This document shows, one piece after another, positions 1 to 4,852 of a DNA stretch of 12,815 nt. The stretch comes from Bacteroidota bacterium (GTDB lineage: Bacteria > Bacteroidota > Bacteroidia > Bacteroidales > FEN-979). The DNA is taken from positions 1-12,815 of the forward strand of contig JAPLDN010000368.1 of the NCBI GenBank assembly GCA_026391755.1. Reading direction: 5' to 3'. The notes beneath the pieces were generated by a model. It worked only from the letters and a program-made list of their open reading frames with translations. It had not been told where the DNA came from and did not search any database. Position numbers and translations under genes: made by a program. Position 1 is the stretch's first letter. Each line of letters starts with the position of its first letter.

Positions 1-3
1 ATC

Positions 4-37
4 AACGACTTACAGATACATTTGTGAGTCGTTTTTT
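4..37 (+). terminator. Rho-independent terminator of an upstream unit
   Basis: A perfect 7-bp inverted repeat (AACGACT at 4-10, AGTCGTT at 27-33) with a 16-nt loop runs straight into a T tract at 32-37. This is the layout of an intrinsic terminator reading rightward. The gene it serves lies outside the window, so its function there is inferred. Confidence 0.6.
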
Positions 38-39
38 CT

Positions 40-226
40 TTCCGGCCAGATTCCGGCCAGCTTCTGAGAATAATCACCCAATTTCAATAATTGAACCTCA
101 CCTGAAAAAAGGGCAGGTTACAAGAGCAACAAACCTACCAAACTGACCACTAACTCTTGGCAGATTCGTGGTTACCAGCCCGAAAATTTCCTCGTCAATT
201 GAATTGGAAGAACTATCATTGAACTG
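40..226. other. Intergenic leader with an 11-bp-period duplication
   Basis: No gene is visible here. The 10-mer TTCCGGCCAG occurs twice, at 40-49 and 51-60, separated by one A. A short inverted repeat (ACCTG at 100-104, CAGGT at 114-118) follows. I see no clean TAnnTTTG promoter box ahead of the gene at 227, although its promoter should lie in this stretch. Confidence 0.5.
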
Positions 227-634
227 ATGTATAAATTTCTATCTATATTCCTTTCTGTTTACTTACTTATGGGCTCCGCTTTACTTCCCAAAGGTGATTT
301 TTCTTTTTCATCACAGGTAGCCAAACTATACGATGAATTTGTTCAGGTCAACGGCTCTGCCTCCTTTGATGAGTTTCTGGAAGAAGAGTTACTCGAACCC
401 TTTTCTCTACCTGAAGATGGCACAAATGAAGAGCCTTTTGAAAAAGAATGTCATCCTGTTCCGATAGATTTAATTACCGTCAATGCAAGCATAACTTTTT
501 ACACACTGGCACCCATAATTGAAGTTCAACCGGAACCAAAGCCTGCAGTAGTATATATTCCTTATACAGAGAACTTCACAAGTACTGACCTTGATGCAGT
601 GTTTCACCCACCAAGACCATCGTCTTATTCATAA
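227..634 (+). CDS. Small exported protein with C-terminal FHPPR motif
   Basis: A 135-residue protein with a hydrophobic N-terminal segment (residues about 4-20, LSIFLSVYLLMGSALL) that looks like a signal peptide or anchor. The middle is acidic and rich in Glu and Pro (residues 45-75). It ends with a beta-strand-like stretch and the tail FHPPRPSSYS. My recollection is that small Bacteroidota exported proteins ending in FHPPR-like motifs are common, sometimes near metal-efflux genes, but no such gene is present here, so no function is assigned. The ATG at 227 is the only sensible start for the signal sequence. The PepSY-like gene begins 39 bp downstream on the same strand and may share its transcript; no terminator is visible between them. 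Confidence 0.7.
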   Translation: MYKFLSIFLSVYLLMGSALLPKGDFSFSSQVAKLYDEFVQVNGSASFDEFLEEELLEPFSLPEDGTNEEPFEKECHPVPIDLITVNASITFYTLAPIIEVQPEPKPAVVYIPYTENFTSTDLDAVFHPPRPSSYS

Positions 635-673
635 CCATGGAGTTTATTCATTTTACAACATTTTAAACAATCA

Positions 674-1150
674 ATGATGAAAAAGATAATTGTATTACTG
701 TCAGCATCTTTGCTGATCAGTTTAATGGGGTATACACAGAAGATTACACCGGATAAGGTTCCGGCTTCTGTAAAACAAGCCTTTGCAAAAAAATTCCCTG
801 CCGCTACAGATGTCAAATACGAAATGGAAAAGAAAGACTATGAAATCAACTTTAAAGATAAAGGAGTTGAAATGTCTGCCAACTTTGATGCGACTGGCAA
901 ATGGCTGGAAACTGAAACTGAAATAAAAGAATCCGATTTGCCAAAAGAAGTTTCTGCTTCTGTTGCCAAGAACTTTGCCGGATTCAAGATTTCAGAAGTT
1001 GCTAAAACAGAAACTCCTGACAAGGGATTAATCTATGAGATGGACCTGAAGAAAGATAAAGAAGGATTTGAAGTCCAATTCTCTGCCAAGGGTGATGTTT
1101 TAAAGAAGACTCCTTTGAAAAAAGAAAAAGAAGAGGAAGAAAAGAAATAA
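674..1150 (+). CDS. PepSY-like (BLIP-like) periplasmic protein
   Basis: A 158-residue secreted protein. Residues 1-21 form a signal peptide (MMKK, hydrophobic core, cleavage near GYTQ). The mature part has two similar halves, one starting VPASVKQAFAKKFP (about residues 29-42) and one starting LPKEVSASVAKNF (about 89-101). Each has a helix followed by strands with alternating charge, as in the PepSY-like, putative beta-lactamase-inhibitor-like family (formerly DUF2874). These are usually small periplasmic proteins of unknown role, often encoded near two-component systems. The C-terminal tail is extremely Lys/Glu rich (KKEKEEEEKK). Starts at 674 and 677 are both possible because two ATG codons are adjacent. 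A strong terminator follows at 1168-1201, so the unit ends here. Confidence 0.85.
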   Translation: MMKKIIVLLSASLLISLMGYTQKITPDKVPASVKQAFAKKFPAATDVKYEMEKKDYEINFKDKGVEMSANFDATGKWLETETEIKESDLPKEVSASVAKNFAGFKISEVAKTETPDKGLIYEMDLKKDKEGFEVQFSAKGDVLKKTPLKKEKEEEEKK

Positions 1151-1167
1151 AAGCCTCTTCGGCGTTG

Positions 1168-1201
1168 AAAGCCCACTTGTTCCGTCAGGTGGGCTTTTTT
1201 T
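1168..1201 (+). terminator. Strong intrinsic terminator after the PepSY-like gene
   Basis: An 11-bp stem (AAAGCCCACTT at 1168-1178 against AGGTGGGCTTT at 1187-1197, one G-T wobble) with an 8-nt loop is followed by a run of T to 1201. GC-rich stem plus T tract is the textbook form, 17 nt after the stop codon. Confidence 0.9.
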
Positions 1202-1322
1202 GTTAGAATCTAAAAAAAAGAAATAAAGGCGGGTCAAACAAACCACCCCTCGGCCGATTTGAAGTGACCAGACCCATTTTATGATTTATCGTATTTTAGT
1301 GGCTAAATATAGGACGCTGACT

Positions 1323-1802
1323 ATGAAAAAAGCAATTTTATTTTTCTTTCTGTTCCTAACGATGAGTTCCACTATTTTAGCTCAGGTTAAGGTCTATAAA
1401 GGGACTTCAACCTACACTTCGGATGTGATCTGCACCGTTGAAGTCGGGAAAGTATATAAGAAGACATCGTCCTACACCTCGGACATTCTCTGTCATGTTT
1501 CAAAAAACCGGGTTTATAAAGGTAATTCCAACTACACCAGTGATATAATTTATACCATTACTGATGGTAAGGTTTACAAAGGAACATCGTCCTATACTTC
1601 GGATATAGAATTTACCATCAAAGACAGTAAGATCTACAAGGGAACTTCTTCCTATACTAACGATATTCTGGCGACGATTGAAGATAACAAGGTCTATCGT
1701 GGCGCATCTTCCTACACTTCAGACATTGAGTTCACTATCAATGGGAACCTTACGATTGAAGAGTTTATGGCGGTTTGGTACGCAGTTAAATACTGTTATT
1801 GA
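1323..1802 (+). CDS. Exported six-repeat protein, beta-flower-like
   Basis: A 159-residue protein: signal peptide (residues 1-20, ending STILA before Q21), then six consecutive 20-residue repeats, then a 17-residue tail, LTIEEFMAVWYAVKYCY. The repeat consensus is KVYKGTSSYTSDIxxTIxDG, starting at residue 23. The pattern (strand, Gly/Ser/Thr turn, strand, Asp-Gly turn) and a conserved VWYAV tail match my memory of Bacteroidota proteins called 5-fold beta-flower proteins, where each repeat is a petal-like beta hairpin; the fold assignment is inference. I chose the ATG at 1323 over the in-frame ATG at 1281 because it puts MKK directly before the hydrophobic core. No enzyme motif is present. It stands alone between a terminator and a 270-bp gap. 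Confidence 0.8.
   Translation: MKKAILFFFLFLTMSSTILAQVKVYKGTSTYTSDVICTVEVGKVYKKTSSYTSDILCHVSKNRVYKGNSNYTSDIIYTITDGKVYKGTSSYTSDIEFTIKDSKIYKGTSSYTNDILATIEDNKVYRGASSYTSDIEFTINGNLTIEEFMAVWYAVKYCY
1389..1748 (+). repeat. Six tandem 60-bp coding repeats
   Basis: Six in-frame 60-bp units encode the 20-residue motif. At the protein level YTSD or YTND is kept in all six and VYK, IYK or VYR begins each one. At the DNA level the units differ widely by synonymous changes, for example tcggatatagaa against tcagacattgag for SDIE. The array is therefore old and held by selection on the protein, not a recent slippage product. Confidence 0.9.
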
Positions 1803-2072
1803 CCTGTCTTTGACTTGATACAATGACTAAAACATCGGCGGTAGTTTACCCCGACCTTTTATTAACCGACCAATGTACCAAAGAGGGTTTCGGAGTTTGT
1901 TTTAAAGACTGGAAGAAACGCCGGCTTTGACCAGCCTTTGCCGGAACGGTTTGACCATCTCATTTATAATTGTAAAAAAGAAACTAAGTTAAAAACAAGT
2001 TAAGGGAAAAAATTTGAACTTTGTCATCAATGAAGGAGTCTGCTTTTTTAAACTCCATAAAAAAATTCTGAA
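1803..2072. other. Intergenic region upstream of the AI-2E-type transporter
   Basis: No convincing gene. A 35-codon ORF (ATG 1823, stop 1928-1930) is open but has no recognisable family or ribosome site. Downstream, GCCGG plus TTTGACCA is repeated in imperfect form around 1922-1956. A TATAATTG sequence at 1965-1972 is one base from the TAnnTTTG box but has no -33 TTTG at the right distance. A short hairpin (GGAGT 2035-2039, ACTCC 2052-2056) lies just before the start of the next gene. Confidence 0.4.
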
Positions 2073-3146
2073 ATGAACAACAAAAGCATTGAATCAATGG
2101 AGGGTTCTTCCGCTATTAAAGTCGCTGCACTAATAATCATTATTGCAGGCTTGATTTATGCAAAAACCATCATCACTCCCTTTTTACTTGCACTATTCAT
2201 AAGTATAATTTGTGCGCAACCCATTTCCTGGCTTGTGAAGAAGAGAATCCCAAGATGGCTCGCACTTTCCATCGTGATATTAGGATTAGTAATACTTTTC
2301 TCCGGATTTGTTTTCCTGATCGGAGGAACAGTATCCTCCTTTACAAGCAATGTTTCTAAATATGAGTCTACCCTTACGACAATCAGCAACTCATTTATTC
2401 AGTTTTTAAATGAGAAAGGGATTAAGATCAAGTCAGATGAAGTATCGAATTTTATTCAACCGGCAAGGATACTGGAATTTACAGCTATCGCTGTGAATGG
2501 ACTGTTAAATATGATGGGTGATACCTTCCTGATCTTCCTTATCATTTTATTTATTCTTATGGAATTCGATAGTTTTTCAGTTAAAGCAAAAGCAATTCTG
2601 AGTGGATCAGATGACTCCTTCACTTATTTTTCTACCATTATTAAAAATATCCGTCACTATCTTGGGATAAAAACCTTGGTGTGTTTATCAATAGGAATTT
2701 TAATCTATATATCATTATTGATCATAGGAGTTGACTATCCTCTTCTATGGGCACTGATTGCAGGTCTTATGAATTATATACCGAATATCGGATCCATCAT
2801 CGCTGCAATCCCTGCCGTTCTCTTTGCCCTGGTACAACTTGGGTTGGGTGGTGCCTTCTGGACTCTGGGCTCGTTTCTTGTTATCAACAATGTACTTGGA
2901 AACTTTATTGAACCAAAGGTTATGGGAAACGGTTTAGGCCTGTCAACACTGGTTGTATTCCTGTCTCTCCTTGTCTGGGGAATTATATTGGGAACGGTGG
3001 GTATGATCCTGTCAGTTCCTCTCACAATGACCATTAAGATCATCTTGGAACAAAATGAGAAAACACGATGGATCGCAATACTTTTAGGAAGTCCGTCTGA
3101 AGCGAAGATCCATCTTCAACAAAAGAAACCAGTTAAAAAACAATAA
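2073..3146 (+). CDS. AI-2E family transporter (PerM/TqsA-like)
   Basis: A 357-residue integral membrane protein of the AI-2E transporter family (Pfam AI-2E_transport; formerly UPF0118). Two N-terminal hydrophobic helices (about residues 15-75) are followed by a soluble region (about 85-150), then several further helices. Family hallmarks are visible: the motif YIPNIGSIIAAIPAVLFA (about residues 235-252) and, near the C terminus, FIEPKVMGNGLGLS followed by LLVWGIILG and SVPLTM. Members export small molecules, ions or signals; only a few have known substrates, so none is assigned here. Length fits the family. The ATG at 2073 gives a short polar N terminus before the first helix. It ends about 90 bp before an inverted repeat with a T tract that could stop its transcript. 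Confidence 0.92.
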   Translation: MNNKSIESMEGSSAIKVAALIIIIAGLIYAKTIITPFLLALFISIICAQPISWLVKKRIPRWLALSIVILGLVILFSGFVFLIGGTVSSFTSNVSKYESTLTTISNSFIQFLNEKGIKIKSDEVSNFIQPARILEFTAIAVNGLLNMMGDTFLIFLIILFILMEFDSFSVKAKAILSGSDDSFTYFSTIIKNIRHYLGIKTLVCLSIGILIYISLLIIGVDYPLLWALIAGLMNYIPNIGSIIAAIPAVLFALVQLGLGGAFWTLGSFLVINNVLGNFIEPKVMGNGLGLSTLVVFLSLLVWGIILGTVGMILSVPLTMTIKIILEQNEKTRWIAILLGSPSEAKIHLQQKKPVKKQ

Positions 3147-3181
3147 AACAAGAAATCATTTTTGAAAGATATTGGATTTGA

Positions 3182-3207
3182 CATTGATCAGTCTTCTACG
3201 ATCAATG
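3182..3207. repeat. Perfect 8-bp hairpin
   Basis: CATTGATC (3182-3189) and GATCAATG (3200-3207) are perfect reverse complements around a 10-nt loop. No T tract follows on either strand, so it is not a standard terminator. It could be an mRNA-stabilising 3' hairpin for the transporter transcript or a protein-binding palindrome. Confidence 0.45.
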
Positions 3208-3224
3208 GAACCTTTACGTTTACC

Positions 3225-3251
3225 GCTAACGCCTGCTAAAAAACGTTGGGC
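3225..3251 (-). repeat. attC-like imperfect inverted repeat at a stop codon
   Basis: Read on the minus strand, the stop codon TAG (3253-3251) overlaps GCCCAAC (3251-3245), which fits the integron attC R-box form RYYYAAC. The sequence then passes a T-rich spacer and reaches CGTTAGC (3231-3225). The two ends pair as an imperfect stem with one bulged base, as attC sites do when single-stranded. The second box (GTTAGCG) fits GTTRRRY only partly, and at about 27 bp the site is much shorter than classical attC sites. No integrase gene is in the window. The call is a resemblance, not a proof. Confidence 0.35.
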
Positions 3252-3265
3252 TAATTCGTTTTTTT
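3238..3265. terminator. A/T-rich bidirectional terminator candidate
   Basis: AAAAAACG (3238-3245) pairs with CGTTTTTT (3257-3264) around an 11-nt loop, with T tracts on both strands. It sits between the convergent transporter gene and the minus-strand barrel gene, and includes the latter's stop codon. The stem is mostly A-T and so weak. It overlaps the attC-like repeat, and the two readings compete. Confidence 0.4.
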
Positions 3266-3760
3266 GCTTTTTCCTTCAATATACATTATAAACTTCACGC
3301 CATCTTGAGACATTTCAAATTTTGTATCAATTGTATCAATATCAAGCAAAGAGTAGGTCAAACGAAAAATAGGAACATTAGGAATTTTGCCGCTGGTTAA
3401 AACTATTGATTTGTCAGAGTAATTAATCTGATAATTAATTGTATGTCCTTCGTTGTCAAAGTAAATTGCTTTAGATGGATTTCCAGTAAAATCCAAGTAA
3501 ACTATCATTAAATCATCATGAATGATTGCAGGTTTATTATCTGTTGCAGGATATTCAGAATGGCTTTTTCTTACTAAGATTTTTTTGTCAAGGTCAAGTG
3601 AAAATGAAAATGTCCCACCTCCTTGTCCTGGTTGCCCGCTTCCTTCACCTATCCATTTGCCCATAAGCCAATTCCAATTGTCCCAAGTTGAATTTTGTTG
3701 TCCAAAAGAAAAAGAAGTGATTGTGAGCAATACAAATAGTGAAATTAGTCTTGTTTTCAT
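3251..3760 (-). CDS. Exported lipocalin-like beta-barrel protein, function unknown
   Basis: A 169-residue secreted protein. Residues 1-20 are a signal peptide (MKTR, hydrophobic core, cleavage near FGQ). The mature part begins WDNWNWLMGKWIGEGSG, followed by strand-rich sequence with the conserved-looking blocks ILVRKSHSEYP, IIHDDLMIVYLD, AIYFDNEGHTINY and FRLTYS. This pattern of about ten strands starting at an LxGxWxGxG motif is that of small lipocalin or nitrobindin-like barrels found in many bacteria; ligand unknown. The gene is on the opposite strand to almost everything else in the window. Its upstream neighbour on the same strand is only a stub of a VOC-type gene, and its stop codon merges with an attC-like repeat, so it may have arrived as a mobile cassette. 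Confidence 0.78.
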   Translation of the reverse strand: MKTRLISLFVLLTITSFSFGQQNSTWDNWNWLMGKWIGEGSGQPGQGGGTFSFSLDLDKKILVRKSHSEYPATDNKPAIIHDDLMIVYLDFTGNPSKAIYFDNEGHTINYQINYSDKSIVLTSGKIPNVPIFRLTYSLLDIDTIDTKFEMSQDGVKFIMYIEGKSKKTN

Positions 3761-3856
3761 ATTATAAAGTTTTTAGTGTTTTTTGATTATTCCTGAGCAT
3801 TAGAATTGCTTTCTCTGCTCTTGTTTGTCTTGTAACTTCTTGTTTTGCTGATGCGT

Positions 3857-3943
3857 TTATTGTTTTTCTTCAATGCGTATTTTGTTCCAATTTGGGTCAG
3901 AAAATACAAATACCGAGATATATTCTGTTTCAAATATAAGACC
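3857..3943 (-). pseudogene. 3' stub of a VOC/glyoxalase-family gene
   Basis: On the minus strand 28 codons read GLIFETEYISVFVF then SDPNWNKIRIEEKQ and a stop (TAA at 3859-3857). The closing strand with SDPNxNKIRIEE is the typical C-terminal beta strand and metal-ligand region of vicinal-oxygen-chelate proteins (glyoxalase, bleomycin-resistance and related dioxygenases). Directly upstream in this frame is a TAA (3946-3944), and the sequence before it shows no VOC homology that I can see, so about four fifths of the gene is missing. The break lies close to a GTTAACG sequence (3964-3958) that resembles the one at the other end of the island. Too short to be functional. Confidence 0.5.
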
Positions 3944-4285
3944 TTATTCGGAGAAAACGTTAACATCCACTGCCTTCCTCCGATTTTGCTTAATTTGGCA
4001 AGCTGCTGACATTCAATGTCGTGGAGTGGTCAAATTGTTCCTGCCTGCACTGATCAATGTGAGCATTTTTCCACGTGCATTTTGGTCAACATGCTATCTG
4101 TTTCCGCTGATATTTTTCCTGTCATCGATGTTGCAATTGTCTTAATATTTTTTTCTGAAAGATGCTGTATTACACAAACATCTATATATTTGTATATAAT
4201 GATGAATATTTTATATAAACATTCTGATCATGCTAGTTGAGGCATGAAAAACGTTCCAATGATTTACACTTTAAAAAACAATGAG
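3944..4285. other. Gene-free, decayed-looking stretch with a promoter
   Basis: About 340 bp without a supportable gene. On the minus strand a frame open between about 4190 and 4050 encodes a Ser/Thr/Lys-rich stretch (ending MHVEKCSH), then meets stops, with possible continuation in another frame. This suggests a decayed gene, but I cannot name a family. Plus-strand ORFs here lack signal peptides, domains or ribosome sites. The right part is very A/T rich and contains the TATATTTG promoter box. Confidence 0.4.
4162..4192 (+). promoter_or_regulatory. Candidate Bacteroidota sigma-ABfr-type promoter
   Basis: TATATTTG at 4185-4192 matches the -7 consensus TAnnTTTG exactly. At the expected 19-bp spacing the -33 position (4162-4165) reads ATGC, with little resemblance to TTTG. 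It is placed to drive the SnoaL-like gene and possibly the histidine kinase beyond, because no terminator lies between them. Confidence 0.4.
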
Positions 4286-4789
4286 ATGAATTATCTTAAA
4301 AAACCAGGATTAGTAATATTTGTGCTGTTTTGTTTATTGATAGCCTCATCAACATATTCCCAAACCGGTAAATCCGACAAAAAACAGGAATCCGACGCAG
4401 CTTTTAAAAAGGAGATCTCTGCTACTCTGGATCTTTGGAATAACCTGGCTAAAAGCAGGGATGTGAGCCATTTTATGGATTTATTTGATAACAATGCGGC
4501 AATTATGGCTATTGGTTCCGACAGCGGTGAAGTATTCAAAGGGAGGGAGCAAATAGAAGGCTGGATGAAAACCTTATTTGCTCACCGGAGTTTCTCGTGG
4601 GAAATGAAAAGGGTTGATATAGATCATAACGGGAATACGGCCTGGGTTTTTATGGACGGATATATGATCGTTACCAATGATAAGGGAAAAACCGTAAAAT
4701 TTCCTTATCGTTTCACCGGAATTCTTGTAAAAGTTAAGAATACCTGGAAATGGAGGCACTTTGACGGTGCTGTTCCAGGCGGACACTAA
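4286..4789 (+). CDS. Exported SnoaL-like / NTF2-fold protein
   Basis: A 167-residue protein with a signal peptide (MNYLKK, hydrophobic core VIFVLFCLLIASS, cleavage near YSQ). The mature part has the alpha-plus-beta pattern of the SnoaL/DUF4440 group of the NTF2-like fold: an opening helix (AAFKKEISATLDLWNNLAK), the block MDLFDNNAAIMAIGSD, then GREQIEGWMKTLFA, and paired strands ending in WKWRHFDGAVPGG. Some family members are isomerases or cyclases, but many exported ones have no known activity; none is claimed. An upstream in-frame ATG at 4244 would add 14 residues ahead of the signal peptide, giving an unusually long n-region, so I prefer 4286. The kinase gene starts 63 bp further on with no visible terminator between. 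Confidence 0.8.
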   Translation: MNYLKKPGLVIFVLFCLLIASSTYSQTGKSDKKQESDAAFKKEISATLDLWNNLAKSRDVSHFMDLFDNNAAIMAIGSDSGEVFKGREQIEGWMKTLFAHRSFSWEMKRVDIDHNGNTAWVFMDGYMIVTNDKGKTVKFPYRFTGILVKVKNTWKWRHFDGAVPGGH

Positions 4790-4852
4790 GTAGTATTCGC
4801 ATCTGTAGCATCTTCTTGATTTCATAACCGGGTCAACAGATTCATATTGAAA

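Noticed and set aside
3786..4030. Long minus-strand frame overlapping the VOC stub (CQQLAKLSKIGGRQWM...)
   Set aside because: It has no recognisable family and ends in a Lys/Ser/Asn-rich low-complexity tail; the VOC frame is far more protein-like here. It might be a remnant but I cannot support it.
3873..4145. Plus-strand 90-codon ORF
   Set aside because: It runs antisense to the VOC stub and into decayed sequence; composition is not protein-like and no start signal is visible.
4016..4240. Plus-strand 74-codon ORF with Cys pattern CTDQCEHFSTC
   Set aside because: Looked briefly like a metal-binding Cys motif, but the remainder has no family features, no ribosome site and low-complexity A/T-rich sequence at its end.
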